Origin: Candidatus Saccharibacteria bacterium UBA3723
GTDB taxonomy: Bacteria > Patescibacteriota > Saccharimonadia > Saccharimonadales > Saccharimonadaceae
Direction: 5' to 3'
Length of the DNA stretch: 64,000 nt
NCBI GenBank assembly: GCA_002371895.1
Contig: DFHM01000007.1
Location: 12,099 to 76,098, forward strand
Part shown: one piece after another, positions 1 through 8,775 of the stretch
How positions within the stretch are numbered: the stretch's first letter is position 1
Layout: each line of letters starts with the position of its first letter
The notes under the pieces: model-generated
Databases searched by the model: none
What the model was told of the DNA's origin: nothing
What the model saw: the letters and a program-made list of their open reading frames with translations, nothing else
Translations under genes and position numbers: made by a program

Positions 1-1241
1 AGGCTGCAGAGCTTGGCATTCCGACTCAAGAATTTGTCGATCAAAATGCAAAGAAATTCCAAGATTTTATTCACTCGCTAGGCGCAGAATATACGGATTT
101 TGTGCGCACTACTGATGCAGATCACGAACGCCGTTGTCAAGCAATCTGGACTAAACTCTCTGACCATATTTATAAAGACAGCTATGAAGGCTGGTACTGT
201 GAGGGTTGTGAAAGTTTCGTTACAGACAAAGAATATGAAGATAACTCCGGCGTCTGTCCTGACCACAAAAAGCCATACACAAAGCTTAGTGAAGAGAACT
301 ATTATCTACGCATCTCGGATTTCAAAGAAAACATTCGCAAAGCCATCGAGTCTGACGAGCTAAAAATCACCCCAACTTTCCGCAAGAAAGAATTTCTCAA
401 TCTTTTGAAGGATATGCCAGATGTTTCTATCTCTCGTCCAAAAGAGCAGGTAGAATGGGGCGTTGCCGTTCCTGGCGATGAGGCTCAGGTCATGTACGTT
501 TGGATTGATGCACTTGCGAACTACATTACGGTTCTCGGTTATCCAGACAAAGATATTTCTGACAGCTGGCCGGCACATACTCAGGTTGTTGGCAAAGACA
601 TTCTCCGCTTCCATGCCGGAATCTGGCCAGCAATGTTAATGGGCCTCGGTTTGCCGCTCCCACACAATCTTCTTGCGCATGGTTTTATTACCGTTAATGG
701 CGAAAAGATGTCGAAGTCCATCGGCAACGTTGTTGATCCTCAGGAGATTCTAGCAAAGCACGGCCTCACGCCATTCCGTTATTATTTCTTGCGTCACGCT
801 TCTACTACGGACGATTCCGACTTTACCTGGGACAAATACGAAGCATCCTACAATGAGCTAGCTAATGACTTAGGAAATTTAATTCAACGCCTTGCTACAC
901 TTTGCAAGAAAAATGATGTTACCGTAGATTATAAATTTGTCGAACCGGCCTTCGACCATGACTTCCGTGCACGCATGGACAAGTATGAATTCAATTTTGC
1001 CTTCGATATTTTATGGGAAGAAATTGGTAAACTCAACAAGCATATCGACGCAGAAAAACCATGGGCACTTGCAAAGACCGACCCAGAAAAAGCCAAGAAA
1101 GTTTTAGCTGATACCGTAGTTCGTCTACTTACGGTTAATGATTACCTAAAGCTATTCTTGCCAGATACGGCAGAGCAAATCTCGGATATATTCACCGGCA
1201 CAATCGAGCCACCGGCAACGCCGCTATTTCCAAAGAATTAA
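1..1241 (+). CDS. metG: Methionyl-tRNA synthetase, 5' end outside window
   Basis: This class I aminoacyl-tRNA synthetase charges tRNA-Met. The reading frame is open from the first bases, so the HIGH-containing N-terminus lies upstream of the window. A zinc-knuckle-like segment (CEGC, then CPDH about 20 residues later) lies near the start. The sequences MYVWIDALANY and KMSKSIGN follow; the latter is the ATP-binding KMSKS loop. An anticodon-binding helical domain ends the protein, and no C-terminal tRNA-binding (EMAP) domain is appended. The stop at 1239-1241 is followed by a terminator hairpin shared with the convergent gene. Confidence 0.95.
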   Translation, partial: AAELGIPTQEFVDQNAKKFQDFIHSLGAEYTDFVRTTDADHERRCQAIWTKLSDHIYKDSYEGWYCEGCESFVTDKEYEDNSGVCPDHKKPYTKLSEENYYLRISDFKENIRKAIESDELKITPTFRKKEFLNLLKDMPDVSISRPKEQVEWGVAVPGDEAQVMYVWIDALANYITVLGYPDKDISDSWPAHTQVVGKDILRFHAGIWPAMLMGLGLPLPHNLLAHGFITVNGEKMSKSIGNVVDPQEILAKHGLTPFRYYFLRHASTTDDSDFTWDKYEASYNELANDLGNLIQRLATLCKKNDVTVDYKFVEPAFDHDFRARMDKYEFNFAFDILWEEIGKLNKHIDAEKPWALAKTDPEKAKKVLADTVVRLLTVNDYLKLFLPDTAEQISDIFTGTIEPPATPLFPKN

Positions 1242-1243
1242 AA

Positions 1244-1271
1244 AAGAGCCCCGCGCAGGGGCTTCTTTTTA
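1244..1271. terminator. Bidirectional terminator between metG and the LtaS-like gene
   Basis: A GAGCCCC / GGGGCTT stem with a five-base loop is followed by a T run on the plus strand. It lies between two convergent stop codons. Confidence 0.8.
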
Positions 1272-3158
1272 TTTAGTCATCCAATATTTTTTACCACCAA
1301 GAATATCATAGGTCAGCAACTCGTAATCGCGAAGGATTTCTGCCTGACTTAGCTCGCGACCATCTAAGTATGTCGCAGTGAGAATCGGCTCGGCTTTGCA
1401 TACGTCATCAACTAGATAGTAGAGTGCCTCTTTCTTCCAATTCAAAATGTTGTACATATTATTAACCATGCAGTTTGGTGTGGTGGTTGGAAGATATTTT
1501 GTTGAGAAATTGGCGTCATAATTTGCATAGACAAAATATGGTGTTACACGGCTCAAATCGCGAACTTCTTTTGCCTCATTACCATTCGTAATATTAAAAA
1601 GACCGGCTGAATGATCACCAAAGAAGAGTACGACAACCTTTTTGTCCATCTTGTCTAGTTCATCAATGAACTCGCCAAGATATTGGTCAGAATTATGAAG
1701 CATTTGATAATAAGTAGCGATATCTAATGCACGGTTTTCTTCGATATCTTCATTCGTAACGGCAAACTCCGTTTCTTCATAGATATCGTGATTATATGGC
1801 GTATGATTCTGCATCGTGACGAGGCCGATTACCTGATTCTTTTTGCTGCTATTTAACACGCGCAAAGTTTCATGGTAAGCCGAATAATCGTTAATATATT
1901 CAGAACTGCCATCGTGCTCTTGGAATTTCATATCGTATTGATCGATAAAAGTATCAAAACCTTCATTTTTGAGCGCAATATTGCGCTTATACATGCCGCC
2001 GTTGTACGGATGAATTGCGGTTGTTTTGTAACCCTGTTTCTTATAAGTTTGCGCAATGCTTGGGATTTCGCCAGCTTTTGGAATTAGGGCGGTGTAAGGC
2101 ACGGTATTTACCCAATAGTTTGTAAGGCTAGTTAATGTTTCGAATTCGATATTTGCTGTGCCGCCACCGTAATCCAACGAATACATATATCCGCTTGGAT
2201 AATCACGCATAATGCGGTGAATATTTGGAGTAATGTCTCCACCAGTATGTGGATAATAATCTTCGAACTTTAGACCCTGGAATTCTACTGCTGGGTCAAA
2301 GAAAGATTCATTAAGAATAACTACTATATTCACGTCTTCGTCGGCGGCCGAGATGCGAGATTCATTTTCTGTTTTTGCCTTGTCTTCGTACTCGGCTTTT
2401 AGCTCGGTAATTTTTGATTCGCTGTATTGATCCGGCTGTGCAAGCTGTAGTTTCTGTAGGTTGTATAAGAAGCCTAGGATGAAACCATTATCGTCGTAGT
2501 TGCGGTTTTGGTTCCAAGCCGTAAAATGCGTGCCAAGGAAAATGTCTTCGTAGCGACTGCCGTCATTATGCCTGACGAAGTCTGTCGCAAAGAAGAATGA
2601 CAAGCCAGAAATCACAGCAACGATAATACGGAGCGTAAATTCGTGACGCTTGAAGTAGCTTGGGCTCGGATTTTGATATGTGAGATGAAGTTTCTTTGCG
2701 ATTCTACGGTTGAAGAATACTGTCAAAGCAATCATCAAAAGAATTGCAACAACTAGCTTTACGATTGATTCTATACTAACGAATTTTGAAAGCGAAGAGG
2801 CTTCGCTAGCTAGTTGGAAATCTTCCGGTGAAAGCGGGAAACCGCGAGAATTAAATTTATTAATATGTGCATAAGTAATTAGTGTGATTACAATCCACAT
2901 GAATCCAGCTGCAGTGCCAGGTTTTTCGAAAATGCCCCACATGAATACAAGGATTAACCACATCAAAAGCGCATTGAAAAAGAATGGAGCAGGGCTGCCA
3001 ATTGCGAAACTCCAAGTGCGGCTAAAACTATTAATGAAATAGCGATATTCCAAAAACCAAGTTAATACGATTGCTGCTACAGCTAAGAATAAGAGCGACG
3101 CTAAGATATAAGCTTTCTTGTCGCTAAGTTTACTGACCTTAATTTTGAATTTTTTCAC
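1269..3158 (-). CDS. LtaS-like lipoteichoic acid synthase / membrane sulfatase
   Basis: This resembles the LtaS family, which transfers glycerol-phosphate from phosphatidylglycerol onto lipoteichoic acid outside the membrane. Five membrane segments fill about residues 17-190. An extracellular sulfatase-fold domain follows with NESFFDP (metal-binding Glu), GGGTANIEF (probable catalytic Thr) and FFGDHS (Asp-His metal ligands). The length of 629 aa is typical of LtaS (about 640). The start is GTG. A TATAAT box on the same strand at 3170-3165 ends 6 nt before it, so the mRNA is probably leaderless. pgsA and dgkA further on would supply phosphatidylglycerol and might recycle diacylglycerol; that link is inferred. 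Confidence 0.85.
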   Translation of the reverse strand: MKKFKIKVSKLSDKKAYILASLLFLAVAAIVLTWFLEYRYFINSFSRTWSFAIGSPAPFFFNALLMWLILVFMWGIFEKPGTAAGFMWIVITLITYAHINKFNSRGFPLSPEDFQLASEASSLSKFVSIESIVKLVVAILLMIALTVFFNRRIAKKLHLTYQNPSPSYFKRHEFTLRIIVAVISGLSFFFATDFVRHNDGSRYEDIFLGTHFTAWNQNRNYDDNGFILGFLYNLQKLQLAQPDQYSESKITELKAEYEDKAKTENESRISAADEDVNIVVILNESFFDPAVEFQGLKFEDYYPHTGGDITPNIHRIMRDYPSGYMYSLDYGGGTANIEFETLTSLTNYWVNTVPYTALIPKAGEIPSIAQTYKKQGYKTTAIHPYNGGMYKRNIALKNEGFDTFIDQYDMKFQEHDGSSEYINDYSAYHETLRVLNSSKKNQVIGLVTMQNHTPYNHDIYEETEFAVTNEDIEENRALDIATYYQMLHNSDQYLGEFIDELDKMDKKVVVLFFGDHSAGLFNITNGNEAKEVRDLSRVTPYFVYANYDANFSTKYLPTTTPNCMVNNMYNILNWKKEALYYLVDDVCKAEPILTATYLDGRELSQAEILRDYELLTYDILGGKKYWMTK

Positions 3159-3221
3159 TATCTAATTATAGCATGCAGTTAAAGAGATTAAGCTCATGCT
3201 TTTAGCAGATACGAAAATAGC

Positions 3222-3242
3222 TAGACTAAAAAGATGAATTGA
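3222..3242 (+). promoter_or_regulatory. Leaderless-type promoter and ATG-AAT-TGA in front of comEC
   Basis: TAGACT (3222-3227) is followed after 6 nt by ATG (3234), AAT and TGA, in frame with the comEC reading frame. The codons between TGA and the GTG at 3288 encode Leu-Lys-Asn-Asn-Leu-His-Pro and a hydrophobic run that completes the first membrane helix. The original start was therefore probably ATG 3234, with TGA now at codon 3. Confidence 0.55.
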
Positions 3243-3287
3243 TTAAAAAATAATCTACATCCTTCGTTAATTCCACTCCTATTCGCA

Positions 3288-4544
3288 GTGATAATTATCG
3301 TCATTGCAGTATTCGACAGCCGCAATAATCGCCTCGAGAAGTACCACAACCATCAAGTAATCATATCTGGCACCGTTTCAGAAAATGCTATAGAAAAAGA
3401 CGGAACGCTCCGTCTAGTAATTAATAACTTATATCTCAATTATAGCACAAAAAGTATAAAAAGTCAAGTGTATGTAATGCTGTCATCTGGCAAAGGAAAA
3501 TATGAACGCTCGGACAAAATTACGCTAAAAGGCGTTATGAAGGAGGGCTTTGGCAATTATTCTGGGTTAATATATCGACCAGAAATAATCGAGCATAGCA
3601 AGCCTAGTCCACCGGATTATGCATTAAAAATACGTGAGTGGTTTTCCGAAAATATTAAGAATCTTTTTGGCGCAAATGAATCCGCATTAGCGCTGGGTTA
3701 TATGGTAGGCGATAAAGCTCTCATGACGGAAGAACTAACACGATCGCTGCGCGTGGCTGGTTTGTCGCACATGGTGGTAACTTCCGGTTTTCATTTATCG
3801 ATATTGGCCGATTTTATAAAACGCTTGTTCGGAAAGATTTCGCGCGCCGCAATTGCAATCGGAACAACTGTATTGGTCTTCGTCTTTATGGCGATTACGG
3901 GTTTTGGCGCAAGCATGCTTCGAGCCAGTTTAATGTGTCTAATTAACTTGTACGCATGGTATTTTGGCAGAAAGTTCCATCCAGGCAGATTGCTATTGTA
4001 TGTTGCGGCTATTACATTGCTTATTGATTCGGCAAGCATAATGAACGTTGGCTGGCAGCTATCTTTTGCCGCTTTTGCGGGGATAATATTTATCTCGCCG
4101 GTCCTCACAAAATTTCTGTACGGCAGTCATAGCCCAGGCTTCATTATGTCTAGTTTGATTACATCAATATCGGCGCAACTGCTTTGCTTGCCGCTCGGCA
4201 TTTACTATTTCGGAATGTTCTCGGCAGTCGGCATTTTTGTAAGTCTAATTATTACGCCCACAATCGCCGCAGCGATGTTATTAATTTTGCTTTCTGGCAC
4301 TATATTTTCACTAATCGCCCCTATGGCAGAAATGCTCATTCGTATCCACCTGGCGCTGATATGTTGGGTGGCCGAGATTCCGTGGGCTTCGATGAATGTT
4401 GCGCCTAATAATCCCATGGTGTTGCTTGTTTTTATTCCAGTTGCCGTATTATTTATTATCTTAAAATGTGTAACAAAGTATGATTTCAGGCCGCGCTACG
4501 CACTAGATAATTCTCCAAAATATGGTAAAATATATTCATGTTAA
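3288..4544 (+). CDS. comEC: ComEC/Rec2-family DNA-uptake channel, N-terminus interrupted by TGA
   Basis: ComEC forms the inner-membrane channel for incoming single-stranded DNA. A DUF4131-like OB-fold segment lies near residues 20-100. The competence domain follows with GYMVGDKALM, VVTSGFHLSIL and several membrane helices. The beta-lactamase-like C-terminal domain of the classical 700-800 aa protein is absent. The GTG used here is the first usable start after an in-frame TGA at 3240. It cuts the first membrane helix short, so the gene may be damaged, read through, or restarted here. The end overlaps tsaE by 7 nt. Other competence genes are not in the window. Confidence 0.75.
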   Translation: MIIIVIAVFDSRNNRLEKYHNHQVIISGTVSENAIEKDGTLRLVINNLYLNYSTKSIKSQVYVMLSSGKGKYERSDKITLKGVMKEGFGNYSGLIYRPEIIEHSKPSPPDYALKIREWFSENIKNLFGANESALALGYMVGDKALMTEELTRSLRVAGLSHMVVTSGFHLSILADFIKRLFGKISRAAIAIGTTVLVFVFMAITGFGASMLRASLMCLINLYAWYFGRKFHPGRLLLYVAAITLLIDSASIMNVGWQLSFAAFAGIIFISPVLTKFLYGSHSPGFIMSSLITSISAQLLCLPLGIYYFGMFSAVGIFVSLIITPTIAAAMLLILLSGTIFSLIAPMAEMLIRIHLALICWVAEIPWASMNVAPNNPMVLLVFIPVAVLFIILKCVTKYDFRPRYALDNSPKYGKIYSC

Positions 4545-4942
4545 TCAATTCCGAAAAGGATATGCTTGAGTATGGAGAAAAACTTGGCGCGAAGTTGAAA
4601 GCGCCAGTCGTTCTTGAGCTACTTGGCGATGTTGGTGCTGGCAAAACGACGCTCGTTCGCGGTATCGCCAAAGGCCTCGGAATTGCAGAGGAAGTCACCT
4701 CTCCGTCTTTTACGATTTCTAAGGAATATCAAGGCGAAAAATATCGTTTAGTGCATTATGATTTTTACCGTTTAGGCGATCCTGGTATTATGTCCGAAGA
4801 TCTCGCGGAAGCAATTTCTGATGATTCAACAATCACCATTATCGAATGGGGAAATAGTATTCAGGATGTGCTTCCAGAAAACCATAAGATTATCGAAATC
4901 AAATATATCGATGAGAACACGCGGGAGTTAAACGAAAAATGA
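4538..4942 (+). CDS. tsaE: tRNA threonylcarbamoyladenosine biosynthesis ATPase TsaE
   Basis: TsaE is the P-loop ATPase that works with TsaB and TsaD to make t6A37 on ANN-decoding tRNAs. The Walker A motif GDVGAGKTT lies near residue 30, and HYDFYRL and IIEWG are typical family motifs. The length of 134 aa is normal. TAAAAT at 4526-4531 ends 6 nt before ATG, so the mRNA starting here is probably leaderless even though the gene overlaps comEC. The stop overlaps the tsaB start (ATGA), indicating translational coupling. Confidence 0.92.
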   Translation: MLINSEKDMLEYGEKLGAKLKAPVVLELLGDVGAGKTTLVRGIAKGLGIAEEVTSPSFTISKEYQGEKYRLVHYDFYRLGDPGIMSEDLAEAISDDSTITIIEWGNSIQDVLPENHKIIEIKYIDENTRELNEK

Positions 4943-5271
4943 AACTCTATCTAGACACATCAGCTCCGACTACAATTCTAAAACTCGACGATAAGACCTA
5001 CGAGTGGGAATCTGGTCGCACTTTAGCGCGTGATTTATTGAAATTCATCCACGAAAAGCTCCAAGAAAATGGCAAAGATTGGCGGGATTTAACTGAAATC
5101 CAATTCATGGCAGGTCCAGGCAGTTTTACTGGACTTCGTATCGGCGCAGTAGTAGTGAATACGCTTGCTGACGACCTAAAAATCCCTCTCTATAATCATC
5201 GTGGCGAAAAAGTCGACTTAATTTTGCCGGAATACGGCCGTCCAGCAAATATTACTCCTCCAAAGAAATAA
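4939..5271 (+). CDS. tsaB: Half-length TsaB-like protein
   Basis: This corresponds to the N-terminal ASKHA lobe of TsaB, the scaffold partner of TsaD in t6A synthesis. LYLDTSAPT at the N-terminus and GPGSFTGLRIG near residues 60-70 are diagnostic. The protein ends after 110 aa, where ordinary TsaB has about 220, so the second lobe is missing. No frameshifted remainder is visible before rny. The 4-nt overlap with tsaE supports a joint role. Since the N-terminal lobe contacts TsaD in known complexes, a minimal TsaB is plausible. Confidence 0.8.
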   Translation: MKLYLDTSAPTTILKLDDKTYEWESGRTLARDLLKFIHEKLQENGKDWRDLTEIQFMAGPGSFTGLRIGAVVVNTLADDLKIPLYNHRGEKVDLILPEYGRPANITPPKK

Positions 5272-5277
5272 TCTCTG

Positions 5278-5286
5278 TGCTAGAAT
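5278..5286 (+). promoter_or_regulatory. Extended -10 promoter for rny
   Basis: TGC immediately precedes TAGAAT (5281-5286). It lies 67 nt before the rny start, which has its own strong Shine-Dalgarno site (GAGGAG). No convincing -35 is visible. Confidence 0.5.
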
Positions 5287-5353
5287 AATTACAGGGGGAT
5301 TCCTATTTTTATCAACGATTTATAATTTTTCATTCATAGAAAAGAGAGGAGTT

Positions 5354-6871
5354 ATGGATTTTATCCCAGTAATTATTGCGCTGGTTATTGGCGCAGGTGC
5401 AGGGGCTGGTGGGCTTTTTGCATACAACAAACACAACGAAAACGGCGGTAAAAACAAGGCCGACGACCTTGTCCGCAAGGCAAAACATGAGGCTTCTGAA
5501 ATTGTCTTGAACGCCAAAAAAGAAGCATCCGATATTAACGAAAAATCTCAGCGCGAAGAGGCAGAGCGTCGCAAAGAATGGAAGCGCACCGAAAATCGTC
5601 TCGCCGAACGCGAAACTTTGCTCGATACGAAGCTCGACCAAATCGATAAAAAGTCTGAGAATCTTCGCAAGCAGGAAAACGAGATCGAAGAGCTCAAAGA
5701 TGAGGTTCGCGCCATTCGTACGAAGGCTCAGGAAAAGCTCGAAAAAATCGCTGGCCTAAGCAAAAATGATGCCAGAGACAAGCTCATGGCAATGACCGAG
5801 CGCGACATCAAACAGGATCTTTCTAATCTCGTAATCAAAGAGCAGAAGGCCTATAACGAGCATATCGATGATACCGCAGAGGCAATGTTGCTTACCGCAA
5901 TGGAGCGTATGTCTTCCGAGGTTACTGCGGACCGCACCGTTACAAGTCTTAAACTTCCTGACGACGACATGAAGGGTCGCATCATTGGTAAAGAAGGTCG
6001 TAATATTCAAGCTCTTCAGCACGCCACTGGCGTCGATGTTCTTGTTGACGATACTCCGGGCATGGTAGTTCTAAGTAGCTTTGACCCAATCCGTCGCCAA
6101 GTTGCCCGCTACGCACTCGAACGTCTCATGAAAGATGGTCGCATTAATCCATCCAGCATCGAAGACGCAGTTGCAAAAGCAGAACGCGAAATCGAGAAAG
6201 AAGTCGTTCGCGCAGGCGAAGATGCCGCTCGTGAGGTTGGCGTCATTGGTATCCCATCCGAAATTCTCCATCTTCTTGGTGAACTAAAATTCCGCACTAG
6301 CTACGGTCAGAACGTCCTTTTGCATTCCATTGAAATGGCACACATGGCTGGCATGATTGCGGAAGAAATCGGCGCAGATGTACGCATTGCGAAGACCGCA
6401 ACCTTGCTCCATGATATGGGCAAGGCTGTCACTCACAAAATCGAGGGTAAGCACGCAGACATTGGTGCAGAGCTCGCAAAGAAATTCGGCATGGAAGATG
6501 CAGTCGTACATGCAATCGCCGCTCATCACGAGGACGTAGAGCCAACTACTCCAGAAGCAATTATCGTAAAAATCGTAGATGCTATTTCGGCTGCTCGTCC
6601 AGGCGCTCGCAATATCTCTGCTGAGAACTTCGCAGAACGCATGAAGGCACTTGAAAACGTCGCAACTAGCTTCCCGGGTATCGATAAAGCCTACGCCATT
6701 TCCGCAGGTCGCGAGATTCGCGTAATCGTCGAGCCAAAGCAGGTGGACGATCTTACTGCACTCAAACTTGCTCGCGACATTGCCGACAAGATTGAGGCTA
6801 CAATGCAATATCCTGGCGTTATCAAGGTGAACGTTATCCGCGAAACACGCGCCATCGAATACGCAAAATAA
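5354..6871 (+). CDS. rny: Ribonuclease Y
   Basis: RNase Y is the membrane-anchored endoribonuclease that starts mRNA decay in many Gram-positive-like bacteria. It has an N-terminal membrane helix (residues 3-23), a long charged coiled coil (about 30-180), a KH domain with GRIIGKEGRNI, and an HD domain with LLHDMGK and AAHHEDV metal-binding motifs. The length of 505 aa is typical. The ATG is preceded by GAGAGGAG. It is transcribed alone between a TGC-TAGAAT promoter and a strong terminator. Confidence 0.96.
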   Translation: MDFIPVIIALVIGAGAGAGGLFAYNKHNENGGKNKADDLVRKAKHEASEIVLNAKKEASDINEKSQREEAERRKEWKRTENRLAERETLLDTKLDQIDKKSENLRKQENEIEELKDEVRAIRTKAQEKLEKIAGLSKNDARDKLMAMTERDIKQDLSNLVIKEQKAYNEHIDDTAEAMLLTAMERMSSEVTADRTVTSLKLPDDDMKGRIIGKEGRNIQALQHATGVDVLVDDTPGMVVLSSFDPIRRQVARYALERLMKDGRINPSSIEDAVAKAEREIEKEVVRAGEDAAREVGVIGIPSEILHLLGELKFRTSYGQNVLLHSIEMAHMAGMIAEEIGADVRIAKTATLLHDMGKAVTHKIEGKHADIGAELAKKFGMEDAVVHAIAAHHEDVEPTTPEAIIVKIVDAISAARPGARNISAENFAERMKALENVATSFPGIDKAYAISAGREIRVIVEPKQVDDLTALKLARDIADKIEATMQYPGVIKVNVIRETRAIEYAK

Positions 6872-6883
6872 TTCGAATAACAA

Positions 6884-6922
6884 GGAGCGACTATCGAAAA
6901 AGTCGCTCTTTTTGTGTTTTTA
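6884..6922 (+). terminator. rny terminator
   Basis: An 8-bp stem GAGCGACT / AGTCGCTC with an 8-nt loop is followed by a T-rich tract. Confidence 0.85.
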
Positions 6923-6952
6923 AAAATAAAATGCTAATGTATAATAATAAAT

Positions 6953-7948
6953 ATGAGGCGGGAATCTGATACCCTTAAAGGGTTCACTATTATTGAGACG
7001 ATGCTATTTTTGGCGCTCACTGGTTTGATGCTAGTTGGTGCTATGGTCGGCATTGGTACTAACCTAACCCACAGCCGTTATCGTGATTCGGTAGAAGATA
7101 TCGCCTTGATGATTCGCAATCAATACGACCAAGTAAGTCGCGTCCAAATCGAGAGGCGCACCGATACTGGTGTTTGCGAAGTAATTACTGGAAACAAAAG
7201 TTATTCGATTAAAGAACAAGACCTAAACAAGGGTAGGGGTCGCAGCGACTGTGACGTCTACGGTGTTGCAATTATTTTTGGTCTCAATGACCCTACGCGC
7301 GGCGAGGGTAGGATAGTGCAGGTAAATAGCCTAATTGGCAAGGACGCCACCGCGCTAGAAAAGGAAATTCAGGCTGCGCATGCTACCGATGTGCTTCCTC
7401 CGGATCCAAAAGAAGAGATTGCCGGTATGACCGATCAGCAACTATTCAAAGAGCTAGGCATCAATAACGTCATCGAGCGCAATAATGTTTGCGAAGCGGT
7501 TAATATTATCGACCGAAAGGTCTTAAACTGGGGCTCATACCTAGAAGACACCTACTCAGAAGAAGATGAGGGAACACATTATGCGAAGAAAGGCATAGTT
7601 CTAATTATTCGTTCACCTCGTGACGGCACTGTTCACACTTACACGTATAACTTCTCCAAAGATTCAAATAAAACAGTCGTAGATTATTCTAATTTGGGAC
7701 AAGAACGTTGTCATACGGCCTTTATACAAAGCGTCGATATTAATGATGCCTTCAACCAAGTAGATGCTGAGGGCAACGAAAAAGAGATGCTATTCAATAA
7801 CACAAAAGATTTCCACCTTTGTATTAGTTCCGATGATGCACTTTCGACTTATGGTCGCCGCCGCATGCTCACAATTAAAGCAGATGGCCATAACTCTTCC
7901 GCTGTTTCTCTCGTAGACATGGAGTCGGAGGATAACATATGTCAGTAA
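6953..7948 (+). CDS. Type IV prepilin-like (minor pilin) protein 1
   Basis: The N-terminus carries a class III signal peptide. KGFTIIETMLF gives a G/F cleavage site with Glu at +5, followed by a hydrophobic helix to about residue 35. The remaining 290 aa are hydrophilic, with several cysteines, and show no family I recognise. TATAAT at 6940-6945 ends 7 nt before ATG, so the operon mRNA is probably leaderless. It is first of four overlapping or abutting genes that look like a minor-pilin set; the assembly ATPase, platform and prepilin peptidase are not in the window. Confidence 0.8.
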   Translation: MRRESDTLKGFTIIETMLFLALTGLMLVGAMVGIGTNLTHSRYRDSVEDIALMIRNQYDQVSRVQIERRTDTGVCEVITGNKSYSIKEQDLNKGRGRSDCDVYGVAIIFGLNDPTRGEGRIVQVNSLIGKDATALEKEIQAAHATDVLPPDPKEEIAGMTDQQLFKELGINNVIERNNVCEAVNIIDRKVLNWGSYLEDTYSEEDEGTHYAKKGIVLIIRSPRDGTVHTYTYNFSKDSNKTVVDYSNLGQERCHTAFIQSVDINDAFNQVDAEGNEKEMLFNNTKDFHLCISSDDALSTYGRRRMLTIKADGHNSSAVSLVDMESEDNICQ

Positions 7949-8775
7949 AACATGGCGATACGATTATCGAAGTAGTCTTTGCATTTATGGTTTTCGCGAC
8001 CGTTTCCGTTGCGTCAATCGGTATTATGAATAGCGGTCTCAACCAAGCGCAGCGCTCACTCGAAGTTACCATGGCCCGTAATGAAATCGATGCCCAGGCA
8101 GAAGCGATTCGTTTTATCCATAACAATTTCTCCGCAGAGCGCGAATTTAGAGAAGACGAAAAACAGTTTACTGCACTCTGGAACAGAATTACCGGCCAGC
8201 ACGCAATCCAGCCGAGCAAGCTCAAAAACAACAATGTTTTTAGAGATGTTAACAACTACGAAACCTGTGAAGCTGCATATCAAGCGCAGGTCTATGATAT
8301 AGCCCGCATTAACAATGATGTTGCTCCATATGTTATTAATCCACGCCTATTGCAGCCGCGTAGCATAGCTAGCACTAACCAGGAATACAACGAGCTACTC
8401 GCCAAAATGATCATTAATCGTAATGCTACAAGCTCGGTTGATGGCAATAGGGCAAAGGTCATGAGGCCTACCAGCCTCTATCCTCGTCTAACATACACTA
8501 CGCTCATGTTTAGCCGCGACCTTACCGATGGTGCAGGCGAAAGCCGCGGAACCACCAATGAAGATACATTGGCAGAATCAAAGATATTCCGTGAGGTTTA
8601 TTCCGCAGAGGGCATTTGGGTATTCACCGTACAGGGAGAAAAAACCGGCGCCATTACTGGTAGGCCTCAATATTACGATTTCTATATTCGTACTTGTTGG
8701 CAATCCGTCGGCGCAAAAGCCCCATCGACAGTTAATACTATCGTTAGGTTATACAATCCGGAGGTAATAGACTAA
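7939..8775 (+). CDS. Type IV prepilin-like protein 2 with GD cleavage site
   Basis: It begins HGDTIIEVVFAFMVF, a prepilin N-terminus with Asp instead of Phe at +1 after the cleavage Gly, and Glu at +5. One hydrophobic helix is followed by about 240 hydrophilic residues. It overlaps the previous gene by 10 nt (translational coupling) and shares one base with the next. It is probably a PilV/GspI-type minor pilin by position. The GD variant would still be a plausible substrate for prepilin peptidase, which depends on the Gly. Confidence 0.75.
   Translation: MSVKHGDTIIEVVFAFMVFATVSVASIGIMNSGLNQAQRSLEVTMARNEIDAQAEAIRFIHNNFSAEREFREDEKQFTALWNRITGQHAIQPSKLKNNNVFRDVNNYETCEAAYQAQVYDIARINNDVAPYVINPRLLQPRSIASTNQEYNELLAKMIINRNATSSVDGNRAKVMRPTSLYPRLTYTTLMFSRDLTDGAGESRGTTNEDTLAESKIFREVYSAEGIWVFTVQGEKTGAITGRPQYYDFYIRTCWQSVGAKAPSTVNTIVRLYNPEVID

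Noticed and set aside
3234..3242. UGA recoding (genetic code 25 or 4) to explain the TGA in comEC
   Set aside because: TGA ends tsaE, rnhA and other intact genes at the expected lengths, so it is a normal stop in this genome.
6284..6883. 199-codon antisense frame over the HD domain of rny
   Set aside because: RNase Y motifs fix the plus-strand frame; the antisense product is Cys/Asp-rich shadow sequence.
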